Source: Clostridiales bacterium COT073_COT-073 (GTDB lineage: Bacteria > Bacillota > Clostridia > Lachnospirales > Vallitaleaceae). From it: DNA of 64,000 bases. The stretch covers positions 1 through 64,000 of the forward strand of contig RQYD01000005.1 of the NCBI GenBank assembly GCA_003858485.1. Direction: 5' to 3'. Positions 9,801 to 16,907 of this stretch are shown here, one piece after another. Positions within the stretch are counted from its first letter, which is position 1. Each line of letters begins with the position of its first letter. The translations under genes and the position numbers were made by a program. The notes below the pieces were generated by a model, which was not told the DNA's origin, ran no database searches, and saw only the letters and a program-made list of their open reading frames with translations.

Positions 9801-9842
9801 TAAAATGGCAGCGCCATAACGTTTTAGATGATGTTTGTTCAC
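6828..9842 (-). CDS. SLH-anchored surface protein with three FMN-binding domains
   Basis: A 1004-residue secreted protein. Residues 1-29 are a signal peptide; about 32-200 hold three SLH repeats that should bind the cell-wall polymer; about 270-355, 395-480 and 490-597 are three FMN_bind domains. The first two carry SGAT motifs at 335-338 and 460-463; the third reads TSAT at 580-583, so its flavin attachment is uncertain. About 610-1000 is beta-rich, with at least two Ig-like (Big_3-type) stretches. The GTG start at 9842 follows AAGGAGGA. It is first of three minus-strand genes ending in apbE. Known chemistry: ApbE flavinylates the Thr of SGAT. Inference: a flavin-loaded S-layer protein carrying electrons outside the membrane. 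Confidence 0.85.
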   Translation of the reverse strand: MNKHHLKRYGAAILASTIMCGSFSISSFANEKNGHWAEATLKQWEADGLIKKDSSGSFHTDDFITRAEFITLTNQALGLTKASDAITQYNDVEPNAWYYHEIAKALAAGYINGTANNKINPLGQITNEQAYSILVRIAKAEGSVDLNLVADQQNISDWARKSIEQAIVSGYVLGNEGKINPTSLLSRAQTITLLDRYKNEDRIFAFPGVYSVKSARNVTVLVDGVTLKDMTISGNLILGPEAKSVKTLNTTIKGTTLRKDKDEIFENLSLTDGIYEGIAQGYSGPVRLQVTIRGGKITDVKVLSQSETPAYWSTVQPILKKIIEKGSADGIDGISGATVSSNAIFNAIADALSQAKGKTKTAGESKAAQETNNEEENNSGYTPTEPKKNDYTGTPLPDGKYVGHATGYGGTITVSVTVKNGVIHNIDVTSHNESSGYYENALAILKKVVEKNSTNVDTISGATVTSKGLLSAIENALSKVKPKEKAEYADGIWYGQGRGHYQFDHIDFNKWKTATEAMVEVKNGKITAVKLVYHGDDAIFERKEGYALIGEHIIKHNSTEKLAEIFAKQDRTNPIYDSITSATNSARGYVAAIEDALNRSAKFKNDKIEQEIRSITLNQHNLNTVHYNETLDLSSLSLHVKYLNGTSVDVPFEKIGDYGITCNLPMRSVPEPIIANNYKEPRNIKLNFHHEKSTCKHHSEIYVSRKNVYKEIAKIVVEETNGTQHEIPVDHNFRYTVKLGDRLFSNATKVTVFDKNNMPLEIEGFQPEPGKNPGIRITLKPLPEPKDSDPVRHAYRFRDYVILFESNIKFDKTKISSFELNTAELKTQYYVGDILNLNALELTATDVNDTKETIRFKDFSAYGFKANPAHGTALTASGSAVVTVSHETLQIPEKSFTIDVSERSAVQYQFELMTPDGRQNPIITITEDEDSYEYELPKKYLDQKIDIYVYAKTSDGDEFFFEPEVSMFNDSDDPNKKYMSVSFEHNDDYKEFTSRVLIIEITFK

Positions 9843-9904
9843 TTTAAGAATCCTCCTTCAGGTCATATCGTTATAAGGTTGTAATAAGGCTGTAATTATT
9901 TTAA

Positions 9905-10085
9905 TTAGTTAAATTTTCATTCTTTAGAACAGTCTTTTCAAACTGAGGCAAATGCCAACACAAGACAGAGATCGTTAAGCAGATGAGAATGATAAGGGCC
10001 TTAAGCGACAAGCTGCCAAGGATATGTATCTGCTCTCCGGAACAGGATAGAGTAAAAAAAGACAGCAGAAAAGTTAAGTTAAGAA
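9905..10085. repeat. Family B palindromic repeat, copy 1
   Basis: The left end (TTAGTTAAATTTTC followed by AGAACAGTCTTTTC) and right end (AAAAAAAGAC then AAGTTAAGTTAAG) are imperfect inverted copies of each other and match the copies near 31.3, 40.3 and 51.2 kb. No frame inside codes for protein. It lies upstream of the SLH FMN-domain gene and might affect its expression. Confidence 0.5.
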
Positions 10086-10301
10086 AATAACTAAAATCTA
10101 GTTAGCCTATGCGAACCAGATTATCATACAGAGTTTGAGCTGTCAAGAGCAAATTTAAATGCAGTTGGCTGACGATTAACAACAGAAAACGTGAATAATA
10201 AGGATTTGCTATGAAATTTAAAGTGTATACAGTATTATAATCTTTTGCCAAAAATTATTTTGTGTTCCATTTTTACAGCGCTTAAGTTGCTGGACAGGCT
10301 A

Positions 10302-10330
10302 TTGACTTTTGATTTTAATTTTGTTAAACT
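10302..10330 (+). promoter_or_regulatory. Promoter of osmC
   Basis: TTGACT at 10302-10307, a 17-base spacer and TAAACT at 10325-10330. The predicted transcript has a leader of about 235 bases before osmC. Confidence 0.6.
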
Positions 10331-10336
10331 ATATAC

Positions 10337-10571
10337 AAAAGCTGAATTAGAGATTCAAATTTTAAATTAAGGTGGGCTGAGTACAAGAAAGGTATTACCG
10401 GAGATATTATATTCCAATTGTCAGAGATATCCGATGTAGAGTCAGATTAGTAGAGCTGATTGCCTGCCAGGGCGTGTGTTCAGCCAGTTATCTTCAAAAT
10501 CGGATTTGTGGGCAACAGCATATCGTTTAAGGAGTTAATGTAAAAACATTTTAAATATTAAGGAGGAAAAT
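10337..10571 (+). promoter_or_regulatory. Long 5' leader of osmC
   Basis: About 235 transcribed bases without a coding region. Short complementary segments are visible (for example CTGCC near 10460 and GGGCAAC near 10510), but no recognised riboswitch core. A stretch reading GGGCTGAGTACA resembles part of a thiamine-pyrophosphate riboswitch, yet the second conserved half is absent. Confidence 0.25.
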
Positions 10572-11012
10572 ATGCTTACAACTTTTAAGGCAACTGCCAG
10601 AAAATTACCGGAAGGAATGCAGGTTGAAACTGAATCAAGAGGATTTAAGATAATTATGGATGAGCCGGAAGAACTGGGTGGGACCAATGTAGCCATGAAT
10701 CCGGTGGAAGCAGTACTTTGTGCCTTGGGAGCATGTCAAAGTATTGTTGTAGCGGCTTTTGCTCAAGCCAAAAACTTTAGTTATGAGGAATTCCATGTTG
10801 AATTAGAAGGCGATTTAGATCCGGATGGATTTATGGGATTGGCAGATGTCAGAAATGGATTTCAGGAAATTCGTTTCAGCATGAATTTTAAAACTACGGA
10901 GTCGCAGGAAAAAACAGAAGAATTTGCTCAATTTGTAGAAGATACCTGCCCGGTTGGTGATTGCTTGGCCAATGGTGTAAAATTAGTCAGAAGCAGTGTC
11001 AATAGATATTAA
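10572..11012 (+). CDS. OsmC/Ohr-family peroxiredoxin-like protein
   Basis: A 146-residue cytoplasmic protein. The family reduces organic hydroperoxides or acts on reactive sulfur species using two cysteines. Here the first candidate lies in VLCALGACQS (about residues 56-58 and nearby) and the second in DTCPVGDCLAN near the C terminus, matching the usual two-site arrangement. Start ATG 10572 follows AAGGAGGAAA. It is separated from the lipoyl dehydrogenase gene by 300 bases holding two palindromic elements, so co-transcription is uncertain. Lipoylated E3 proteins are electron donors to OsmC-type enzymes in some bacteria, which makes the neighbourhood suggestive. Confidence 0.82.
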   Translation: MLTTFKATARKLPEGMQVETESRGFKIIMDEPEELGGTNVAMNPVEAVLCALGACQSIVVAAFAQAKNFSYEEFHVELEGDLDPDGFMGLADVRNGFQEIRFSMNFKTTESQEKTEEFAQFVEDTCPVGDCLANGVKLVRSSVNRY

Positions 11013-11093
11013 TTTTTTATTTGATTCAATTAAGATGGTTGGCTGTTATTTGCCTCTATCGAAAGGGAAGTTTCGTCCAGGCAAGTTCAGTTA

Positions 11094-11156
11094 ACTATCA
11101 AGATGAATTATTAAGCTAACTGATTAAATTTGGTTTCCGAACCGGCAAGATAGTTA
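11094..11156. repeat. Palindromic hairpin with GATAGTTA arms
   Basis: GTTAACTATC and GATAGTTAGC are inverted with one mismatch across a loop of about 43 bases. A related ATAGTTAAGT/ACTTAACTAT hairpin occurs at 27991-28028. Either weak terminators or a minor repeat type. Confidence 0.35.
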
Positions 11157-11187
11157 GCACTCTCAGTAATTTATCAAGTTGAAAACA

Positions 11188-11287
11188 GGGGGCTGTTGCA
11201 AAATGCAGATTTTACACAAAATATTGTGGTAGAACATAGGAATTTTACCTTATATCTTGTGCGAAAATCTTAAAATGCAACAGCCCC
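11188..11287. repeat. Family A palindromic repeat, copy 1 (MITE-like)
   Basis: A 100-base imperfect palindrome with ends GGGGCTGTTGCA, each followed inward by an AGATTTT-like word and an A/T-rich ACAAxATAT stretch. Related copies lie near 39.96, 48.34 and 60.38 kb. It sits between osmC and the lipoyl dehydrogenase gene and ends 25 bases before that gene, so it could terminate or attenuate read-through. Confidence 0.65.
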
Positions 11288-11312
11288 TTTTAAAAATTAA
11301 GGAGAAGGAAAA

Positions 11313-12965
11313 ATGCATGAAATAAAAATGATGCCGGTTCCCGGTAACAAACCAAGCATAATTGGCAGTATTGATGTCAAATTAAATGAATGGGTGGAAA
11401 AAGAGCAGTTGTTAATTACCATTGAAACAGCTAAGGGCAAGCGTTCCATTAAAAGTGAGGTAGCTGGAATAGTAGCTGCGATTAAGGTTGAAATTGGCGA
11501 TAACGTAACTGCTGGTCAGGTTTTAATGGAAATTCAAACGGAAACAGCCGAAATGGCTGAGCCAATTGCTGAAGACCATCAGCTGGTTGAAGAAAAACAA
11601 TTTGACTTGGTAATTTTAGGAGCCGGACCGGGAGGCTATGTGGCGGCTATTTATGCAGCGATGAATGGACTGAAAGTGGGCTTGGTGGAAAAAGCTGATC
11701 TGGGGGGAACTTGTTTGCATGTAGGCTGCATTCCCACTAAAACTTTAATTGAATCAGCCAATCTATATCAAAAACTACGGGAGCTGGATAAATTTGGCTT
11801 GAGTGCTGAAAATGTTACATTTGATTTTACCAAAATCATGGAGCGCAAAAAGGAAGTGATTGCCACTTTAACCGGTGGTATTGAATATTTAATGAAAAAG
11901 CATAAAATTGAGGTAATTGCCGGTATGGCTGAATGTCAAAGGGATGGCAGTGTGCTGGTTAAAGGCGAAAAAACCTGGCGATTAAGGTCAAAAGATTTAA
12001 TTTTAGCGGTTGGAGCAAAGCAGGCCAGAGTTAATATAAGCGGCATTGATCTGGACTGTGTATTAACCAGTGATATGGCTTTATCGTTAGAAGCGCTGCC
12101 AAAATCAATTACGATTATTGGTGCTGGTGTGATAGGCATGGAGTTTGCATTTATTTTCAATAGCTTTGGGGTAGAGGTGCAGGTCATTGAATTTATGGAC
12201 AGCATTTTATCAACAATTGACCGGGAGGCCACGGACTTGCTGCAAAAGATTGCTGAAAGCAGAGGAATAAAGTTTCATTTATCTGCCAAAGTGGAAATGA
12301 TTCAAAAAACGGAAAATAATATGGCGGTGGTAACATATCAAAAAGCCGGACAAAAATTATGCATTGCCAGTGAAAAGGTGCTTCTGGCGATCGGCCGGAT
12401 ACCGAATACCGATGGATTAGGCTTGGAAAATACAGAAGTGAAAACCGAAAAAGGAGCGATAGTGGTTGATTCATTTATGCAAACATCGGCTGCTCATATT
12501 TATGCAATTGGTGATGTGACGAATATTATGCAATTGGCACATGTGGCCAGTCATCAGGCAATTACGGCAGTTCAGCGGATTTTAGGGCAAACTCAGCCCA
12601 TGAGTTATCAGGCAGTACCGGCGGTTATTTTCACTCATCCGGAAATTGCTACAGTCGGTGTTACCCAGGTGGATGCAGGCCAACATGAAAGTTCACGTTT
12701 TGATTTTTCAGGTAATGGGAAAGCTTTGGTGATGGGTGAAAATACGGGTTTTGTTAAATTGATCAAGGATAAAAGCCAGGGCCGGATGGTTGGAGCAGTA
12801 ATTATTGGACCGGATGCCGCAACCATGATTAATACGGTGACCTTGGCCATTGATCAGGGGTTGAGTGAAAAAGAGCTGTGTCAAATGATTTTTCCTCATC
12901 CAACAACTGCGGAGGCGGTTCACGAAGCAGCTATGGATTTGGGATTAGGAGCATTACATCAATGA
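11313..12965 (+). CDS. lpdA: Dihydrolipoamide dehydrogenase with N-terminal lipoyl domain
   Basis: A flavoprotein that reoxidises dihydrolipoyl groups with NAD+. Residues 1-77 form a lipoyl domain with the modified lysine predicted at K41 (ETAKGKRS). The pyridine nucleotide-disulfide oxidoreductase part starts at about residue 95 with ILGAGPGGYVAA, has the redox pair in GGTCLHVGCIPTK, a second nucleotide fold (IIGAGVIGMEF) and the C-terminal HPTTAEAVHEA with the catalytic His-Glu. Start ATG 11313 follows AAGGAGAAGG. It overlaps the lipoate ligase gene by four bases (ATGA), so the ligase probably lipoylates this protein. No E1, E2 or GcvH gene is adjacent. Confidence 0.92.
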   Translation: MHEIKMMPVPGNKPSIIGSIDVKLNEWVEKEQLLITIETAKGKRSIKSEVAGIVAAIKVEIGDNVTAGQVLMEIQTETAEMAEPIAEDHQLVEEKQFDLVILGAGPGGYVAAIYAAMNGLKVGLVEKADLGGTCLHVGCIPTKTLIESANLYQKLRELDKFGLSAENVTFDFTKIMERKKEVIATLTGGIEYLMKKHKIEVIAGMAECQRDGSVLVKGEKTWRLRSKDLILAVGAKQARVNISGIDLDCVLTSDMALSLEALPKSITIIGAGVIGMEFAFIFNSFGVEVQVIEFMDSILSTIDREATDLLQKIAESRGIKFHLSAKVEMIQKTENNMAVVTYQKAGQKLCIASEKVLLAIGRIPNTDGLGLENTEVKTEKGAIVVDSFMQTSAAHIYAIGDVTNIMQLAHVASHQAITAVQRILGQTQPMSYQAVPAVIFTHPEIATVGVTQVDAGQHESSRFDFSGNGKALVMGENTGFVKLIKDKSQGRMVGAVIIGPDAATMINTVTLAIDQGLSEKELCQMIFPHPTTAEAVHEAAMDLGLGALHQ

Positions 12966-13906
12966 AATACAATTTAGTAAAAAATACCGGACATAATCCA
13001 TATCACAATATTGCTCTTGAAAAATATTTGTTTGATATTTGTGCCGGAGATGAAATCATTTTATATTTATGGGTTAATCAGCCTTGCGTGATTGCCGGTT
13101 GTAATCAAAATGTGCTGCTGGAGTGGGATAATACATTTTTAAAAGAAAATGAGATTTATCCGGTACGGCGATTGACGGGTGGCGGTTGTGTCTATCATGA
13201 CCTGGGTAATTTAAATTATAGTTTTATTTCCGGACTGGAACATAAGGATATTGAGAAATGGTTGAAAATTATTTTGGATGCTGTCAGTAGTTTTGGTTTA
13301 TCCGTTGGTTTTAGCGGCAGAAATGATCTGGTCATGGATGACCGCAAATTTGGTGGTACAGCCTGGTTGGAAGAAGATAATAAAATTTTATTTCATGGCA
13401 CTTTGATGTTGAATGTGGATTTGGAGCAGATGGTCAAATGCCTGACCCCTGATTTGTTAAAATTTGAGGGGAAAGCAATTGCTTCGGTACGCAGTCGGGT
13501 CGTGAACTTAAGCGACAAGGCGGACGAATTAAATACCGACCGCTTAATTCAGGCAATTGAGCGAAGTTTTAGCCAAGTCTATGGAGAATTGACAGATAAG
13601 TCGGTGCAGGATAATTCCGATATTGAGCAGATGGTCAGGAAATTAAGCTCACCGGAATGGATTTATCAAAAAAATTCTGATTGTGATATTTCTGTTAGCT
13701 ACAAAGTAAAAAATCAACTGGTGCAATTGGATTTAAAAATCGAAAATAATCGAATCACAGACCTCAATGTCTTTACTGACAGTTTGGAGGTGATGGTGGC
13801 TGACAAAATCAAGCAGCATTTATGCGGCCTGGTGTACAGCGAAACCGACATACCGACCAAATTGTCAGAATTGCTGGAAGAGCGGGTGGGAATAAGCGAA
13901 ATTTAG
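12962..13906 (+). CDS. lplA: Lipoate-protein ligase A
   Basis: Activates free lipoate with ATP and attaches it to a lipoyl-domain lysine. The 314-residue product contains RRLTGGGCVYHDLGN, NDLVMDDRKFGG and KILFHGTLML, the hallmark strings of the family, and a C-terminal accessory domain. Start ATG 12962 overlaps the dehydrogenase stop in an ATGA; an upstream in-frame ATG at 12878 lies inside the preceding gene and is disfavoured. The likely targets are the lipoyl domain of the neighbouring protein and unlinked 2-oxoacid or glycine cleavage proteins. Confidence 0.9.
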   Translation: MKYNLVKNTGHNPYHNIALEKYLFDICAGDEIILYLWVNQPCVIAGCNQNVLLEWDNTFLKENEIYPVRRLTGGGCVYHDLGNLNYSFISGLEHKDIEKWLKIILDAVSSFGLSVGFSGRNDLVMDDRKFGGTAWLEEDNKILFHGTLMLNVDLEQMVKCLTPDLLKFEGKAIASVRSRVVNLSDKADELNTDRLIQAIERSFSQVYGELTDKSVQDNSDIEQMVRKLSSPEWIYQKNSDCDISVSYKVKNQLVQLDLKIENNRITDLNVFTDSLEVMVADKIKQHLCGLVYSETDIPTKLSELLEERVGISEI

Positions 13907-13966
13907 TGAGTGCGATCGAAAAATATTCATTTTTCGATTGGTCTTACCGGGCATATGGTATATAGA

Positions 13967-14003
13967 AACAGGCTCCGAAATCATCCGTTTTGGAGCCTGT
14001 TTT
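13967..14003. terminator. Bidirectional terminator between lplA and M81 gene
   Basis: Arms AAACAGGCTCC and GGAGCCTGTTT around a 15-base loop, followed by T residues in both directions. It separates convergent genes. Confidence 0.8.
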
Positions 14004-14010
14004 GCGCAAT

Positions 14011-15477
14011 TCATAGAGGATTTGCAAACTTAACCGTTAAATTTGGAGTAAAATCATGATCAAAGGGGTAAAGCGGAGTTTTTAAATGCCGAAAGGGAAT
14101 ATGAAGCAAATCCTGATTGACAGCTCCGGCAGTCAGGGCCATTACCCAGCCCTTGGCGGCCTGACTTAAATCCGGTTCCAAATAACCCATTTTAACAATA
14201 ATAATGTCATAATCATCGAAGCTATCGAGACCGGAACCTTTAAAATATTCCCATTTACCGTATTGAAAGCGGTTTTCTGTAATAATAACGGAAATATTAT
14301 CAAAATGAACTCGGGCGGCCCTTCCGGCAACGGGATGGGTAAACAGATAATCAACTGCCACTGTCAGTCTGGCTGGTCCACCAAAGGACAGATCAATTTT
14401 TCCGCCTAAATCCAAAGTCAGCTTGTCCCCTATTTGTTTTTGGTAGATTTGTTCAATTGAAGTTTCATCATAAATAGAGGCAAACAATACCTTTTTGGAG
14501 ATTTTATGCTGCTGATTTAATTTGATGAATTCTTTCAACATTAAGTTCATATCCCCGGCTCCGCCGGCACCCGGATTATCGCCGGTATCAGAGATAAAAA
14601 AGGGCTTTTGCTCTGAGTCAAGGGCCAGCTTAATAGCCTCTTTCATTGGTGCAGTCGGGCCGACAAAAACAAAGTCATGGCGATAGGACCAAAATTTTTC
14701 AGCCAGGGCAGCGGCTTCTGTCTGGATGAGCTGCTTATCGGTGCCGCAAAGAACCACGCAGCCATGACAGCGAGGCTGATCTGCCCAGGGAAAACCCATC
14801 CAAATGGCAGCATCCCAAATATCAGGATGATTGGTCATTTTATTAATTTCTGCATATAGACTTTTGCCGGGTTCAACTTCGGTGGAAGTTTTTTCGCCGG
14901 GCAGCAAAATGGGGATATCGACTTTAGCCCGGACTAATTTATTACGCCCGGTTTTTAGTAGGCGCAGTAAATTGGCCAAGGCTCTTTCCCGGGTCTGCCG
15001 GGTATCAATATGGGGAGCAGTGCGGTAGCAAGTCAGTAAGTCACAGGCATTAAACAAATCGTCAGTGACATTGCCATGCAGGTCCATGGCACAGGAGATC
15101 AAAATATTATGGCCGATGATTTGGCGCAGTTCTTTGGCCAGGGTTCCTTCAGCATCGATCATGCCTTCCACACTCATGGCACCATGAATATCCAGAAACA
15201 GACCATCAATGGACTGATTTTTTAATTGCCGGCGCAGCAGACCAGTAAATTCATCAAACCATTCCTGATAAAAGTCATGGCTGACTACACCGCCGGGCAG
15301 TGCCCGGGCATGGATCAGCGGGATCAGCTCGACCTGATGGCTGTATTTTTCCCGCCATGGATAAAGAGCCAGCAGTTCTTGTCCACGGACCACCCGGAAA
15401 TCAGCCTTTCCGGAAATATAGGGAGTAAAAGTGGATGATTCAATATGAATGCCGCCCACGGCAATTTTATAACGCAT
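14011..15477 (-). CDS. M81-family metallopeptidase (MlrC-like)
   Basis: A 488-residue protein of the MlrC/M81 family, named after an enzyme of microcystin breakdown; the physiological substrate in most bacteria is unknown. The N-terminal string KIAVGGIHIESSTFTP, the metal-site region DGLFLDIHGAM and CAMDLHGNV, and the downstream ISDTGDNPGAGG are typical. No signal peptide is visible, so it should be cytoplasmic. ATG 15477 is preferred over 15489 because the first ATG lies within the GGAGG ribosome site. It stands alone between two terminators. Confidence 0.85.
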   Translation of the reverse strand: MRYKIAVGGIHIESSTFTPYISGKADFRVVRGQELLALYPWREKYSHQVELIPLIHARALPGGVVSHDFYQEWFDEFTGLLRRQLKNQSIDGLFLDIHGAMSVEGMIDAEGTLAKELRQIIGHNILISCAMDLHGNVTDDLFNACDLLTCYRTAPHIDTRQTRERALANLLRLLKTGRNKLVRAKVDIPILLPGEKTSTEVEPGKSLYAEINKMTNHPDIWDAAIWMGFPWADQPRCHGCVVLCGTDKQLIQTEAAALAEKFWSYRHDFVFVGPTAPMKEAIKLALDSEQKPFFISDTGDNPGAGGAGDMNLMLKEFIKLNQQHKISKKVLFASIYDETSIEQIYQKQIGDKLTLDLGGKIDLSFGGPARLTVAVDYLFTHPVAGRAARVHFDNISVIITENRFQYGKWEYFKGSGLDSFDDYDIIIVKMGYLEPDLSQAAKGWVMALTAGAVNQDLLHIPFRHLKTPLYPFDHDFTPNLTVKFANPL

Positions 15478-15667
15478 AATATCCTCCATAAAGTAAAAGA
15501 AAACAAGAACAAAAGCATCTAAAGATATAATATAAACAAATTATAACATAGTATTTTGAATTATCAATTAAAATCCCCAATAGCCAACTATCTGCATAAT
15601 TCCCAATAACCAAATATCGACTGGAAGTAAGAATAATAAACAGGCAGGTACCGGGAAAAACATTTTA

Positions 15668-15706
15668 AAAAACCGCTACCCGGCTTAAAACCTGATCAGC
15701 GGTTTT
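15668..15706 (-). terminator. Terminator downstream of the SLH-PrcB gene
   Basis: AAAAACCGCT and AGCGGTTTTT flank a 20-base loop, 14 bases past the stop codon of the minus-strand gene and followed by T residues on that strand. Confidence 0.75.
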
Positions 15707-15719
15707 TATAATAATCGAA

Positions 15720-16616
15720 TTACATAATTTCAGAGCGAATGCCCTCTACCAAAAATAAAATCGGAGTCGCCGCCGGAAGATCTGACTTATTCATTTTAAT
15801 GGTTACTTTTTGATAAGTAATTACCTGAGCAAGGATGGCATCTGCCGGTGGAGAGCTAATATTTAATTCAACTTTGATCCCTTTTTCAGTGGGAATTAGT
15901 GACCGGACAGCAAGAGAGTAGCCGGGAGTTGAAAACTGCTTAGTGATCGTTAAAAGAATAGTATCACCGGTTTCGCTGATAACTAGCCCTTCACGGTCAT
16001 TATAATTTGTCGATTGCTTAATTGTCTGAAAGGCAATTTCACTGGCAGAAGGCATTTTTTTGTTCGATAACTCATTTTTTAAATAAAGCTCAACCCGTTG
16101 CAAAAGAAGGATGACTTCAGCTTGGGTCATATTCTGTTTTGGTGAAAAATGATATTTGGTGCTGCCATTTATAATTTTCCGCTCATTTAGCAGTTTAAGC
16201 ATCTGCGTTTCATTATCATTTAATGAGTCGCAATCCTGAAATAACAAAGGCTGGAGGCTTTCCGGTAGCTGGCCACTTGTGCTTTTTAAGGCAGGGGCCA
16301 GGAGCGCCAGTATCTCTTTGCGTGGAAAGGATTCCGATTTTGGCGGAACTTCCGGCAGCAGCTCTTTTTCATATTTTGTGTACAATAAATTCAGGGCAGA
16401 AATTGTTTCAGACATTGAGACTGCTTTGGCCGGTGCCAGCTTTTCGAAAGCATTTTCTGCCAATTTGGGGAAATATTCAATAACAGTACTTTCCTTCAAC
16501 ATATTTTTGGCCCAATGTCCATGTAATTTATCAGACATTTCGGCTAATATTATGCTTGAAGATAAAAATAACAACATGGCTGCCACGATGGCTCTTTTCT
16601 TGAAGCTGTGTCTCAT
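15720..16616 (-). CDS. Secreted SLH-domain protein with PrcB-like C-terminal domain
   Basis: A 298-residue exported protein. Residues 1-26 are a signal peptide, about 30-170 contain degenerate SLH repeats (HGHWAKNML; a later repeat with FSPKQNMTQAEVILLLQ), and about 205-295 resemble the PrcB C-terminal domain, with TPGYSLAVRSL and a PPAD segment before VITYQKVTI. PrcB is a subunit of a spirochaete surface protease complex, but the domain occurs widely with unknown role. Start ATG 16616 follows AGAGAGG. It is a single gene with its own terminator. The SLH part suggests wall attachment; no enzymatic role can be assigned. Confidence 0.7.
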   Translation of the reverse strand: MRHSFKKRAIVAAMLLFLSSSIILAEMSDKLHGHWAKNMLKESTVIEYFPKLAENAFEKLAPAKAVSMSETISALNLLYTKYEKELLPEVPPKSESFPRKEILALLAPALKSTSGQLPESLQPLLFQDCDSLNDNETQMLKLLNERKIINGSTKYHFSPKQNMTQAEVILLLQRVELYLKNELSNKKMPSASEIAFQTIKQSTNYNDREGLVISETGDTILLTITKQFSTPGYSLAVRSLIPTEKGIKVELNISSPPADAILAQVITYQKVTIKMNKSDLPAATPILFLVEGIRSEIM

Positions 16617-16736
16617 GCTTGACCTCTCTTTCAGCTGATTTTTTTATATTGTAACATATAGTCGTAAAAAAAGATAGATAGGGAAGCAGGATCAAGGAGA
16701 CAATCATTCAAAGAGAAAGGTCAGGATGATTTTAAC

Positions 16737-16765
16737 TGGTCAAACGGGAAAATATGGAGTATAAT
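16737..16765 (+). promoter_or_regulatory. Promoter of the old-yellow-enzyme gene
   Basis: TGGTCA at 16737-16742 (4 of 6 consensus bases), a 17-base spacer and a perfect TATAAT at 16760-16765. It predicts a leader of about 135 bases. A TATATACCGTA word at 16882-16892 matches half of the TetR operator at 63.2 kb, probably by chance. Confidence 0.45.
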
Positions 16766-16907
16766 TGGCTTGTATGCATCTATACCTGAAAAAGACGGTT
16801 CTGGAGAGTGTGGGCTAAGATTGCCAGCAGTTAATGCACCTTTGTATGTGCAAGTACGCTGGAGATAATGGGATTTTATTATATATACCGTAAAAAAGGA
16901 GATCTAT

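Noticed and set aside
10370-10400. Thiamine pyrophosphate riboswitch before osmC
   Set aside because: Only a CTGAGTAC-like word is present; the second conserved half and gene context are absent.
16882-16892. TetR operator half-site upstream of the old-yellow-enzyme gene
   Set aside because: Only one arm is present, so it is likely chance in A/T-rich sequence.
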